64,000 bases of DNA from Solirubrobacterales bacterium (GCA_025450195.1 JANWHW010000010.1:1-64000), one strand, 5' to 3'. Shown: positions 1 through 8,038, counted from the stretch's first letter. Program-made: numbers and translations. Notes: generated from the letters alone by a model not told the origin.

Positions 1-386
1 ACGATCTCCTCGACCAGATGCGCGCGACGATCCCCGAGGAGATCAAGCAGGCGCGCTGGATCGTCAAGGAGCGCCAGGAGATGCTCGCCGAGGCCAAGCG
101 CGAGGCGGAGCGGATCGTCCGCGAGGCCCGTGAGCAGCAGGCCCGTCTGATCTCCGATGAGGAGGTCACCAAGCAAGCCGAGCGGGCCGCCGACGAGATC
201 GTCGAGGACGCTCGCACGCGAGAGCGCGAGATTCGCCTCGGTGCCGAGGACTACGCCGACGAGATCCTCAACACGCTCGAGGTCAACCTCCAGAAGTTCC
301 TCGCTGCCGTGCAACGTGGTCGCGACCGGCTCGCCGGCCGCGACGAAGAGCCGGTCGCCGAGCTCGACGAGCAACAGCAGCAGTAG
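1..386 (+). CDS. Coiled-coil protein, SepIVA/DivIVA-like, truncated at its start
   Basis: The gene enters from the left edge: its frame is open from base 3, and the first visible Met codon (18) is internal. About 127 residues remain. They form a highly charged helix rich in Glu, Arg, Ala and Gln (for example EAKREAERIVREAREQQA), then a second helix (AEDYADEILNTLE) and a polar tail ending in four glutamines. There is no membrane segment or enzymatic motif. In mycobacteria the septal coiled-coil protein SepIVA is encoded just upstream of a DUF177 gene and rnc, which matches the order here, so a cytoplasmic scaffold role in cell-envelope growth or septation is inferred from shape and position. 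Automated pipelines sometimes call such proteins ATP synthase b-like because of the long helix. Confidence 0.6.
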   Translation, partial: DLLDQMRATIPEEIKQARWIVKERQEMLAEAKREAERIVREAREQQARLISDEEVTKQAERAADEIVEDARTREREIRLGAEDYADEILNTLEVNLQKFLAAVQRGRDRLAGRDEEPVAELDEQQQQ

Positions 387-399
387 GCGCCCGGCTCGC

Positions 400-894
400 T
401 CAGTAGGTCGCTCTGACGACTGCCAGGCCCTCGGCCTGCCAAACGACCTCGCCGTCGCACCACTCAACCACTCGCGCCAGCTCGCCGGCCGCGAAGCTGT
501 CGCCGATCACAAGCGATCGGGAATGCTCTCTGACGCGACGAAAGAGAGCCTGCTCCTGTTCGTCGGCAAGATCCCCGACGGACAGGACTGAGATGACCAG
601 GTCCCAGGGGCCGTCCGGGAGTGGGTCCTCCATGCGGGCAAGCTGGACGTCGTCGTAGGTCTGGCGGGCGCGGAAGACCATGTCGGGGCTGGAATCAAGC
701 CCCACCACCCATGTGTCGGGGTAGGCCTCGATCAGCCGCCGGGTTGTCTCTCCGGTCCCCATCCCCAGCTCCAACACGCGCGTTGGGGGGAAGGGGATCG
801 CCTTCACCGCCTCTTCCTGCAGTTCGTCGTAACGGGGAATCCGCGAGCGGATTCGCTCCAGGTACTCGTCCGGTGTCCAGTCGAATTGACCCAT
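400..894 (-). CDS. Class I SAM-dependent methyltransferase, substrate unknown
   Basis: The 164-residue product has the Rossmann methyltransferase core. Motif I is VLELGMGTGETTRRL near residue 40, the acidic residue after strand 2 is in VVGLDSSPDM, and a post-I segment reads WDLVISVLSVGDL. It is short for the family, with little room for a substrate domain, so the substrate cannot be inferred. The gene is transcribed away from the DUF177 gene, with 56 bases between the two starts that must hold both promoters. Its 3 prime end lies 13 bases from the end of the upstream coiled-coil gene, so the pair converge. It interrupts the usual adjacency of the SepIVA-like and DUF177 genes, which suggests insertion into a conserved block. 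Confidence 0.75.
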   Translation of the reverse strand: MGQFDWTPDEYLERIRSRIPRYDELQEEAVKAIPFPPTRVLELGMGTGETTRRLIEAYPDTWVVGLDSSPDMVFRARQTYDDVQLARMEDPLPDGPWDLVISVLSVGDLADEQEQALFRRVREHSRSLVIGDSFAAGELARVVEWCDGEVVWQAEGLAVVRATY

Positions 895-950
895 TTCGTA
901 ATCTCGTGGAAGGTCTCATCGTAAGTCCCGGCCGGGCGGAGGACCCAGCA

Positions 951-1475
951 ATGGCGAAAGCGCCGACCACGACCATCGACCTCGGGCGTCTTGGCCTCTC
1001 CTACGGGGAGGGGATACGACTCGACGTTCCCGTCCGCATCGAGCCCTTGGAGATGGGGGGCCAGTCTTACGCGCTGGCGCCGGAATCTTTCGAGGCGCAA
1101 CTGGATGTCTCGCGCCTCAGCAGCGGCTTTGCGTTCCGTCTTCGCTTCCCGGTTCGGCTCGAGGGATCGTGCACACGCTGTCTCGAGGCGGCTGCGGTGG
1201 AGACGGAGGTCGACGCTCGCGAGGTCGATCAGCAGGGAGCTGAGGATGAGGAGCTGCGCAGTCCCTATCTCGCTGAGGACGAGCTTGACGTCGGTCGCTG
1301 GGCCCGCGACGCGGTCCTCCTGGGGATCCCAGCCCAAGTTCTCTGCCGTCCAGATTGCGCCGGACTTTGCCCGGGTTGCGGCGAGTCGCTAAACGGGGCG
1401 GATCCGGCGGCCCATGAACACGACACCGGCATCGACCCTCGCTGGGAGAAGCTGCGCGATCTTGAGCTCGAGTGA
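951..1475 (+). CDS. yceD: DUF177 / YceD family protein
   Basis: The start is ATG 951, 8 bases after a good ribosome binding site (GGCGGAGG), giving 174 residues. The frame stays open far upstream without a better start. The C-terminal half holds the family cysteines: a CTRC pair near residue 70 and a second cluster, CRPDCAGLCPGCG, near residue 145, probably a structural zinc site. YceD proteins are encoded immediately before rpmF in most bacteria and have been linked to 23S rRNA and L32 homeostasis and, in plants, to 23S rRNA processing. Here rpmF follows 57 bases later and plsX overlaps it, the textbook yceD-rpmF-plsX order. The exact biochemical role is not settled. Confidence 0.88.
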   Translation: MAKAPTTTIDLGRLGLSYGEGIRLDVPVRIEPLEMGGQSYALAPESFEAQLDVSRLSSGFAFRLRFPVRLEGSCTRCLEAAAVETEVDAREVDQQGAEDEELRSPYLAEDELDVGRWARDAVLLGIPAQVLCRPDCAGLCPGCGESLNGADPAAHEHDTGIDPRWEKLRDLELE

Positions 1476-1532
1476 CCAACGTGATGGGGCTTCGGTCGCA
1501 TGGCGCGATCACCGGCTACCATTCCGCGACCG

Positions 1533-1748
1533 ATGGCTGTCCCGAAGAAGAGAACCTCGAGCACACGCCGCGACAAGCGGCGAGCCACGCACAAGGCTCC
1601 GAAGGCGCGGTTGAACAGTTGCCCACGCTGCCACAGCCCTCGCCTGCCTCATCGGGTCTGCAAAGTCTGCGGCACTTACGCTGGGCGTGAGGTCATCAAA
1701 CACACGATGACCGACGCTTCGGCAGGTACCTCAACCGCCGAGGAGTAA
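1533..1748 (+). CDS. rpmF: Ribosomal protein L32
   Basis: The 71-residue product starts MAVPKKRTSSTRRDKRR, the standard L32 opening. An in-frame ATG at 1500 would add 11 unlikely residues and was rejected. A zinc-ribbon follows with four cysteines in two pairs, CPRC and CKVC. L32 binds 23S rRNA near the exit side of the large subunit. The Cys-containing form is the zinc-bound type; many Actinobacteria also keep a Cys-free copy elsewhere, which cannot be checked here. The stop codon overlaps the plsX start as TAATG, so translation of the two genes is probably coupled. The tail after the zinc ribbon is slightly longer than usual and rich in Thr, Ser and Ala. Confidence 0.97.
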   Translation: MAVPKKRTSSTRRDKRRATHKAPKARLNSCPRCHSPRLPHRVCKVCGTYAGREVIKHTMTDASAGTSTAEE

Positions 1749-2776
1749 TGCCGGCGGGGCGCGGCGTGACCGTTGCCCTGGACGGTTTCGGGGCCGAGCG
1801 GGGCTTTGACGTCCTCGCCGAAGGAGCCCGCCTGGCGGCCGCCGAGGGGGTTTTGCTTCGTGTCTTCGGCTCGCCGGAGGAGCTTGGCCTCGATGGGGTC
1901 GAGGGCATCGAGGTGATTCCCACAACGGAATGGATCGCCAACGAGGAGGACCCCCTACCGGCGATCCGCTCGCGAGCCGAGGCCTCGATCGTGCGCGCGG
2001 TTCGCGACGTCGCCAATGGCGCGGCCGATGCGGTGGTCAGCGCCGGCTCCACCGGAGCGACGATGGCAGCTGCCACCTTCGGCCTGCGGAGGCTGCAGGG
2101 CGTGAAGCGGCCGGCCCTCGCGGCGCAACTGCCCGTCCCAGGCAAGCCCGTTCTCTTCCTGGACGTCGGTGCCAACTCTGAAGTTCGCGCCCAACATCTG
2201 GTCCAGTTCGCTTTTCTTGGCTCCGCCTTCAGTCAAGCTGTGCTGGGCGTCGAACGTCCGCGGGTAGGCCTGCTCTCCGTCGGCGAGGAGCCGGGCAAGG
2301 GCACTGAGGAGGTCATTGCGGCTCATGCGCTGCTGAAGAATGCCCCCGGCCTCCAGTTCATCGGCAACGTCGAGGGCAGTGACCTTCCGTCCGGGGGAGT
2401 CGACGTAGTCGTCACCGACGGCTTCACAGGCAACGTCTCGCTGAAGCTGATGGAGGGGACGGCACGCGCGGTGACGACGGCGATTCGAGGGGCGGCCCGC
2501 TCGAACCCGGTGGCCGGCCTTGGTGGCCTCCTGATGCGCCCGGCCTTGGGGGGCCTGAGGCGCGAGCTGCACCCCGACACCACCGGCGGGGCGATCCTGC
2601 TTGGCCTGCGGGCGGTGGCGGTTGTCGGGCACGGCAGCGCCGGGGCAGAGGGAATCGCTAACGCGGTGCGACTGGCGGCCCGCTGCGCGGAGGTCGGTGC
2701 GGTTGGGCGCACCGAGACTCTGCTGCGAGAGAGCGGGGCGAACCGGGGTTCGCTCGCCAGCGAGCGCGGTGCGTGA
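1748..2776 (+). CDS. plsX: Phosphate acyltransferase PlsX
   Basis: PlsX converts acyl-ACP and phosphate to acyl-phosphate, feeding membrane phospholipid synthesis at the inner face of the membrane. The 342-residue length is normal. Recognisable blocks are AVVSAGSTGATMAAATF near residue 95, LFLDVGANSEV, VGLLSVGEEPGKG and GFTGNVSLKLMEGTA. The N-terminal signature, usually DAMGGD, reads DGFGAE here, a mild departure. The start ATG overlaps the rpmF stop by one base. acpP, its partner carrier protein, begins 12 bases after the stop, and rnc follows, forming a lipid-ribosome operon like that of many Gram-positive bacteria. Confidence 0.95.
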   Translation: MPAGRGVTVALDGFGAERGFDVLAEGARLAAAEGVLLRVFGSPEELGLDGVEGIEVIPTTEWIANEEDPLPAIRSRAEASIVRAVRDVANGAADAVVSAGSTGATMAAATFGLRRLQGVKRPALAAQLPVPGKPVLFLDVGANSEVRAQHLVQFAFLGSAFSQAVLGVERPRVGLLSVGEEPGKGTEEVIAAHALLKNAPGLQFIGNVEGSDLPSGGVDVVVTDGFTGNVSLKLMEGTARAVTTAIRGAARSNPVAGLGGLLMRPALGGLRRELHPDTTGGAILLGLRAVAVVGHGSAGAEGIANAVRLAARCAEVGAVGRTETLLRESGANRGSLASERGA

Positions 2777-2788
2777 TAAACCAATCCA

Positions 2789-3034
2789 ATGAACCGGGAT
2801 GAAGTTCTCAGTCTGGTCCGAGACCATCTGGCCGAGGAGCTCGAAGTCGACCCGGCGGGCATCAGTGATGCGACGCGCTTCAAGGAGGACCTCGACGCGG
2901 ATTCCCTGGACCTCTATGAGTTGGTGATGGAGCTCGAGGACCGCTACGAGATATCGGTCTCCGAGGAGCAGGCTGCGGGGATCGAGACGGTAGGCGACGC
3001 TGTTTCCTTCGTTCTGGCGCACGCCCCGGCCTGA
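2789..3034 (+). CDS. acpP: Acyl carrier protein
   Basis: The 81-residue acidic four-helix protein carries the phosphopantetheine attachment motif DSLDLYELVME with Ser39 as the modified residue. It shuttles growing acyl chains in type II fatty-acid synthesis and delivers them to PlsX, whose gene lies 12 bases upstream. The spacing to rnc is only two bases, so the three genes are almost certainly co-transcribed. The first helix MNRDEVLSLVRDHLAEEL and the acidic second helix are typical of fatty-acid ACPs rather than polyketide carriers. Confidence 0.96.
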   Translation: MNRDEVLSLVRDHLAEELEVDPAGISDATRFKEDLDADSLDLYELVMELEDRYEISVSEEQAAGIETVGDAVSFVLAHAPA

Positions 3035-3036
3035 GC

Positions 3037-3723
3037 GTGGGCGAGTTCGATCAGAGCACGCTTGCGGAGTTGATCGAAGCGCTCCCCGACGACCTGCGGC
3101 TGCGGGCGCTCACGCATCGCTCCTGGGCCGAGAAGGAGGGAGAGTCTTACGAGCGGCTTGCCTATCTCGGCGACAGCGTGCTTGCTCTGGCCGTTGCGTC
3201 TGCCTCATTCGCCCGGTTCCCGGAGCTGAGCGCCGGTGAGCTAACCAAGATTCACAACCAGGCGGTCAGCGGGCTCTCATGCACCGCGGTCGGGCGAGAG
3301 CTCGGCATTCCCACGATGCTCCAGGACAGCGAGCCGAAGGACCTGCAGAGCGCCATCCCAACGGAGGTGCTGCTCGGGGGCGGCCGCCCGCTGGCGGAGG
3401 CCACAGAGGCCCTGATCGGCGCCTGCTTCGTGGCTTTTGGCTTCGAGCGCACGGCGGCCGCGGTCGTCGATGCCTTCGACGAGAAGATCGAGGACGCGGT
3501 TGACGCCGAAACCGACGCCAAGTCGGCGTTGCAGGAGATGCTTGCCCGGCGCAAGACGTATGTCAGCTATGAGGTGATTGAGGAATCCGGCCCGCCCCAC
3601 CAGCGAACCTTCGAAGTCGTGGCTATCGTCGATTCGGAGCAGGTCGGAGTGGGCTCTGGGCGGAGCAAGAAGGCGGCCGAGCAGGCCGCCGCCGAGCAGG
3701 CGTTGAGACGCCTGGGCGGTTAG
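3037..3723 (+). CDS. rnc: Ribonuclease III with altered active-site residues
   Basis: RNase III cleaves double-stranded RNA in rRNA processing and mRNA decay. The 228-residue protein starts at GTG 3037, two bases after the acpP stop. It has the family opening ALTHRSW, an RNase III domain (about 1-150) and a C-terminal double-stranded RNA binding domain (about 158-228, ending AAEQAAAEQALRRLGG). The signature normally reading ERLEFLGD is ERLAYLGD, replacing a metal-binding Glu with Ala42. A second conserved Glu is Ala66, and the Asp of the LADxxE block is Glu121 (LAEATEAL). Asp46 and Glu124 remain. The A-Y-L-G-D pattern resembles Mini-III nucleases, which work without that Glu, so activity cannot be excluded. 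Position between acpP and smc is canonical. Confidence 0.88.
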   Translation: MGEFDQSTLAELIEALPDDLRLRALTHRSWAEKEGESYERLAYLGDSVLALAVASASFARFPELSAGELTKIHNQAVSGLSCTAVGRELGIPTMLQDSEPKDLQSAIPTEVLLGGGRPLAEATEALIGACFVAFGFERTAAAVVDAFDEKIEDAVDAETDAKSALQEMLARRKTYVSYEVIEESGPPHQRTFEVVAIVDSEQVGVGSGRSKKAAEQAAAEQALRRLGG

Positions 3724-3803
3724 TCGGATGTCCCGTCCGGCCCACCCGCAAGCCTTAGCCTCCCTGCCTACACGGCACACTTGCGTGCGGGAGCGATGCT
3801 GAG

Positions 3804-6221
3804 ATGTATCTGAGATCAATCGAGATGAAGGGGTTCAAGTCGTTCCCCGAGCGGACGAGGCTGGAGTTCTCGCCGGGCGTCAGCGTGATCGTCGGGCCGA
3901 ACGGCTCGGGGAAGTCAAACATCACCGACGCGGTCCTGTGGGCCCTCGGCGAGCAGAGCCCGGGAGCGATTCGAGGGGCCGCGATGCAGGACATGATCTC
4001 GACTGGTGGGAAGGGGGTCGGCCAGCGCCGCAGCGCCGAGGTGGAGGTCGTGATCGACAACTCCGAGGGGCGTGCGGCGTCTGAGTTCTCAGAGATCTCG
4101 ATCCAGCGCCGCCTCGACCGCTCCGGGGAGGGGGTCTACCGGTTGAACGGCGCCCGCTGCCGCCTGGTCGATGTCGTCGAGGTGCTCTCCGACACCAATC
4201 TTGGGCGCGAGATGCACTCGGTTATCAGCCAGGGGCGGGTGGAGTCGATCGTTCACTCCAAACCGCGCGAGCGGCGCCTGCTCGTTGAGGAGGCCGCCGG
4301 GCTCGGCAAGCATCGCAAGCGCCGCCGCCGCGCCGAGCTGAAGCTGCGAGCGGCGCGCGAGAATCTCGATCGGGCCCTCGATATAGAGCGAGAGGCGCGT
4401 GCGCGCCTGCGGCCGCTGAAGCGCCAGGCGCAGGCTGCCGAGCTTGGCAATCGGATCGAACGACAGGAGTTGGAGCTCCGCGGCCGTTTGGTGGCTGAGG
4501 ACCTGCGCTACGGCGAGGACCGTGCGCGCGCCGCCGAGAAGGCAGCGGAGGAGGCACGCTCGAAACGCGCCGCGATCGAGAAGCAGCTCTCAGAGGTAAG
4601 CGAGCGCCGCCGTGCCGCCGAGGAGCGCTTTGCCGCCAGAGACCGTGAGCGCACCCAGGCGTGGGGGCTGCTGACGAAGCTGCGCGGTGAGCAGCAGCGG
4701 ATCGGCGTGCGCTCCGCCGGCCTCGCCGGCCGCGAGCCGGAGCTTGCGGTGAGCCTCGAGGCACTACGAGCTGAGCTTGGGCCGCTGACCCTCGATTTGG
4801 GGACGAGCGCCGGTGCCTCAGAGCGAGCAAGGGAGCTCGAGAAGGAGCTGGGTGAGGTCGACGGGGGCCTGAAGACCGCCATGGAGGGCTTGGCCGGTGC
4901 GCGTTCCACGGGAGCTTCGGAGGCCGAGCGTGGCAAAGCTCTGAGCATGGTCCACGACGGCGCGGAGCGGGCCACGCGTCACGCGCGGCGTGCGGAAGCC
5001 CTGCTGGGCGAGCGGCATCGCGAGATGCTGCGCGGCAGGGTTGCCGACGGCGAGGCGCTGCTCGACGATGTCCGCGCCGCGATCGCCGCAGTGGCCGCCG
5101 CGGAGGCCGCCGTCCGGCATCGGGTCGAGCAGATCGAGGCTCGTGTGATCGGCGAGCAGGGCAGTGGCGACGAGATCGCCGAGGAGATGCGTGCTTGCTC
5201 CCAGCGCGAGTACGAGCTGCAGGCTGAGATGAAGGCCGCCTCGGACAAGTTGACCGAAGCGCAGGTTGAGGCTGCGCATCTCGGCGATCGCCGTGCCGAG
5301 GCCGCCAAAGAGCTCGCCTCGATCGGCGAGCGGCTCGGCGAAGAGGTGGAGTCGGCCGAGCAGCCCCTGACCGAGGAGGAGCGGACCGAGATCGATGGTC
5401 GCCTGCAGCGGCTGGAGCGCCGCCGTGGGCAGATTGGGCCAGTCAACCCACTTGCCGAGCATGAGTATGAAGAGGCCCGTGAGCACGTCGAGTCGCTGCA
5501 GGTTCAGCGCGAGGACACCGAGCGGGGGATGCGCGAGCTGGAGGCGTTGATCCGCGACATAGACCGCGAGATCGAGCGTGCCTTCGAGCAGACCTTCGAG
5601 GCGACCGCGAAGAATTTCGAGGAGATGGTCGAGCACCTCTTTCCCGGTGGCCGTGGCCGGCTGCGCCGGGTCAGCCTGCGTCCCGTTCGCGACGCAGAGG
5701 AGGCCGGCGAGGAGGGGCTGGACGAGGACGATGCAGAAGAGCAGCGCGAGGAGCTGGGAGTTGAGATCGAGGTCACTCCCGCCGGCAAGTCGACCCGCAA
5801 GCTCTCGCTCCTCTCGGGCGGCGAGAAGTCACTGGTGGCACTGGCCTTCGTCTTCGCCGTCTTCCTAGCCCGTCCGTGCCCCTTCTACATCCTCGACGAG
5901 GTCGAGGCGGCGCTCGATGACGCGAACATCGACCGCTTCCTGCAGCTCATCCGCCGCTTTTCCAGCCGGGCGCAGTTCGTGATCGTCACCCATCAGAAGC
6001 GAACGATGGACGCCGCCGATGTGCTCTACGGCGTAAGCATGGGTGGCGACGGCGTGACGAAGATCATCTCTCGCCACCTGCCCCCCGAAGAGGAAGCGGC
6101 GGCTGGGGCCCCCGGTGGTCCACCGCCCTTCGCTGGGATCGCCGCCGAGGAGACCGAGGGCGGCATCGGCAGCAAAGCTGCGGTGGTCGCCCCCGCGCAG
6201 TCCGAAGTCGAAGCCGCCTAA
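3804..6221 (+). CDS. smc: Short SMC-family chromosome segregation ATPase lacking a recognisable hinge
   Basis: The 805-residue product has both SMC half-heads. The N-terminal head has Walker A GPNGSGKSN (31-39), a Q-loop and arginine region (GEQSPGAIRG), and the block SVISQGRVESIV. The C-terminal head has the ABC signature LSGGEKS (about 670) and Walker B ILDEVEAALDD (about 700). Between them lie some 450 residues of Glu/Arg/Ala-rich coiled coil. Bacterial SMC is normally 1150-1200 residues with a folded hinge of about 150 residues in the middle. No hinge block is visible here; the centre (about 330-460) is low-complexity helix with a few glycines, and there is no CxxC zinc hook. Position after rnc and near ftsY matches true smc. 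The start ATG and the sequence MYLRSIEMKGFKSF are canonical. Confidence 0.9.
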   Translation: MYLRSIEMKGFKSFPERTRLEFSPGVSVIVGPNGSGKSNITDAVLWALGEQSPGAIRGAAMQDMISTGGKGVGQRRSAEVEVVIDNSEGRAASEFSEISIQRRLDRSGEGVYRLNGARCRLVDVVEVLSDTNLGREMHSVISQGRVESIVHSKPRERRLLVEEAAGLGKHRKRRRRAELKLRAARENLDRALDIEREARARLRPLKRQAQAAELGNRIERQELELRGRLVAEDLRYGEDRARAAEKAAEEARSKRAAIEKQLSEVSERRRAAEERFAARDRERTQAWGLLTKLRGEQQRIGVRSAGLAGREPELAVSLEALRAELGPLTLDLGTSAGASERARELEKELGEVDGGLKTAMEGLAGARSTGASEAERGKALSMVHDGAERATRHARRAEALLGERHREMLRGRVADGEALLDDVRAAIAAVAAAEAAVRHRVEQIEARVIGEQGSGDEIAEEMRACSQREYELQAEMKAASDKLTEAQVEAAHLGDRRAEAAKELASIGERLGEEVESAEQPLTEEERTEIDGRLQRLERRRGQIGPVNPLAEHEYEEAREHVESLQVQREDTERGMRELEALIRDIDREIERAFEQTFEATAKNFEEMVEHLFPGGRGRLRRVSLRPVRDAEEAGEEGLDEDDAEEQREELGVEIEVTPAGKSTRKLSLLSGGEKSLVALAFVFAVFLARPCPFYILDEVEAALDDANIDRFLQLIRRFSSRAQFVIVTHQKRTMDAADVLYGVSMGGDGVTKIISRHLPPEEEAAAGAPGGPPPFAGIAAEETEGGIGSKAAVVAPAQSEVEAA

Positions 6222-6271
6222 CACCCACGCTCATTAAGAGGGATGCCGGGTGCACCTCTGCGGGAATTGAG

Positions 6272-6298
6272 GTCGCACGCGCCTACAGCGCGTGCGAC
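6272..6298. terminator. Perfect 11-bp hairpin after smc
   Basis: GTCGCACGCGC (6272-6282) and its exact reverse complement (6288-6298) flank a 5-base loop CTACA. It lies 50 bases past the smc stop. There is no T-run, so it may be a Rho-type or RNA-stability hairpin rather than a classical intrinsic terminator. Confidence 0.5.
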
Positions 6299-6307
6299 TA
6301 ATGAGGA

Positions 6308-6324
6308 GCGCGGCTTCGCCGCGC
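6308..6324. terminator. Perfect 7-bp GC hairpin, second of a tandem pair
   Basis: GCGCGGC (6308-6314), loop TTC, GCCGCGC (6318-6324). It follows the larger hairpin after 9 bases, so the two form a tandem structure. Confidence 0.4.
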
Positions 6325-6385
6325 AAGCATCGGATTGCATGTTGCCGCTTCGCGACATTCCCACAGAGGCACACCCGCCATCCCC

Positions 6386-6408
6386 CTCAAAGCACCACGA
6401 GCTTTGAG
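6386..6408. repeat. Perfect 8-bp inverted repeat CTCAAAGC / GCTTTGAG
   Basis: CTCAAAGC (6386-6393) and GCTTTGAG (6401-6408) are separated by 7 bases. Unlike the two hairpins upstream it is AT-containing and may be an operator for the acyltransferase promoter or a third 3 prime hairpin. Confidence 0.35.
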
Positions 6409-6544
6409 AGAGCTCCACCGTCCAAGCGCCTTGCCCTCCCGAAGCTTCTCAGCTTGCCCTTGTTAGGCGTTGTTTAATAAAAAACGTGTTCGTTTCTAGC
6501 TTCGCCGCTTCGCTACCCTGGAGTGGTAGGCGGAGAGGAGAAGC

Positions 6545-8038
6545 ATGGCGCAGCGCCACATGGACAGGCTGACGTCGTTCGATACGTCTTTCCTGTCCAA
6601 CGAGAAGGGGAACGGGCACATGGCCATCGGCGCGGTGCTGGTGTGCGCAGGCGACCCGCCCGAGCATAAAGACTTCGTCGCCCACATCCGCAGTCGCCTC
6701 CATCTACTGCCGCGCCTTCGCCAGCGGCTCGCCTTTCCGCCGCTTCGGCTTGGCACGCCGTTCTGGATCGACGATCGCGATTTCGACCTTGCCAACCACG
6801 TGCGCCGGGTGACCCTTCCAGCCCCTAGTGGCGACGCCGAGTTTCACGATCTTGTCGGCGAGGTCCTCTCGCCGCCGCTCGACCGGTCCAGGCCGCTCTG
6901 GGAGCTGGTGCTGGTCGAGGGTTTCGAGGAGCACCGCTTTGCGATCGTCTACAAGACCCACCATGCTCTAGCCGACGGGTTCTCGGCCGTCGACATCGGG
7001 ACGCTTCTCTTCGACGTCGAGCCGAAGTCCGAGCCGGGTCGGGAGGAAGCGCCCTGGAACCCAGGCAGATCGCCTTCCACCCTCGCTCTTGTCGCTCGGG
7101 CGGTGGCTGGTGTTTGGGCGACTGTCGGGCGGATGGTGCGCTGGCTGCGCAAAGCGGCGGGTCAGCCAGGACGGGCGAGGAAGCGCGCTGCTGACGGCCT
7201 CGCCGGCCTCTGGGAGGTGACCTGGAACCTGGCGAGGCCGGCGCCAAAGGTGCCGCTCAACGTCGAGATCGGTTCGGCGCGCAGCTTCTCCTGGGCAGGC
7301 TTCACGCTCGAGGACTTCAAACTGATCAAGAATGCCCTGGGCGTGACGGTCAACGACGTCATCCTGGCGTCCACCGCCGGTGCGCTGCGGCGCTGGCTGC
7401 ACGACCGTGAGGTCAAGACCGAGGGCATGGAACTGAAGGCGCTGGTACCGGTCTCGATCCGAACCTTGAATGAGCACGGCGAGCTGGGCAACCGGCTCAC
7501 CGCGATGCGTGGGCCGCTGCCGGTCGGCATCGCCGACCCGGTGGAGCGTCTGCGAGTCGTCCACAAGGAGATGGAGGCGCTGAAGACATCCAAGCAGCCG
7601 CTGGGGGCGGAAGCGATCTGGGGCCTGAACGATTGGTTCCGTGACTTCGCGCCGCCGCTGCTGCTGGCGCCGACCGCCTCGATCAACTTCTCGACCCGCC
7701 TCTTCAACCTCTTGGTCACCAACTTCCCCGGCCCTCAGGTCCCCTTCTACATCCTGGGGCGGGAGCTCGAGGGTGTCTTCCCGATTGGCTTCCTCGCCCA
7801 GCGTCATGCCCTCGCGATCGCGATCATCAGCTACAACGGCCAGGTCAACTTCGGCATCCTCGCGGACCGAGCGTCGATGCCGGACGTGGAGCAGATCTCC
7901 TCCTACCTTGGTGATGCCTTGGATGAGCTTTTGGCCGCCGCCCGGATAGCCTCCGGCGGCAAGGGCAATGGCGACCAGCTGGCAGGAGATACTCAACCTC
8001 GGTTCGCGCGAGAGCGCGAACGCTTCACCGAAGCCTGA
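6545..8038 (+). CDS. Wax ester synthase / diacylglycerol acyltransferase family protein
   Basis: WS/DGAT enzymes join acyl-CoA to long alcohols or diacylglycerol, making storage wax or triacylglycerol at the inner membrane face. The 497-residue protein has the catalytic motif HHALADG (HHxxxDG) near residue 139, the family opening MDRLTSFDTSFL, the block PLWELVLVEGF ahead of the catalytic site, and the late motif NFPGPQVPFYILG. A strong ribosome binding site (GGAGAGGAG) precedes ATG 6545. The gene lies between smc and ftsY, where no lipid gene is usual, and its last 71 bases overlap the start of ftsY in another frame. The pathway substrate cannot be fixed from sequence. Confidence 0.9.
   Translation: MAQRHMDRLTSFDTSFLSNEKGNGHMAIGAVLVCAGDPPEHKDFVAHIRSRLHLLPRLRQRLAFPPLRLGTPFWIDDRDFDLANHVRRVTLPAPSGDAEFHDLVGEVLSPPLDRSRPLWELVLVEGFEEHRFAIVYKTHHALADGFSAVDIGTLLFDVEPKSEPGREEAPWNPGRSPSTLALVARAVAGVWATVGRMVRWLRKAAGQPGRARKRAADGLAGLWEVTWNLARPAPKVPLNVEIGSARSFSWAGFTLEDFKLIKNALGVTVNDVILASTAGALRRWLHDREVKTEGMELKALVPVSIRTLNEHGELGNRLTAMRGPLPVGIADPVERLRVVHKEMEALKTSKQPLGAEAIWGLNDWFRDFAPPLLLAPTASINFSTRLFNLLVTNFPGPQVPFYILGRELEGVFPIGFLAQRHALAIAIISYNGQVNFGILADRASMPDVEQISSYLGDALDELLAAARIASGGKGNGDQLAGDTQPRFARERERFTEA

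Larger units (their letters stand above)
6222..6544. other. Gene-free interval between smc and the acyltransferase
   Basis: These 323 bases hold no convincing gene. They contain three separate perfect inverted repeats, listed individually, then an AT-rich run (TTTAATAAAAAAC near 6473), a TACCCT hexamer near 6516 and a purine-rich ribosome binding site (GGAGAGGAG) before the next start. The layout suggests smc transcription ends here and a new promoter drives the acyltransferase-ftsY unit. Confidence 0.5.

Noticed and set aside
1955-3022. 355-residue minus-strand frame opposite plsX and acpP
   Set aside because: Both plus-strand genes are certain; the antisense product has no domain.
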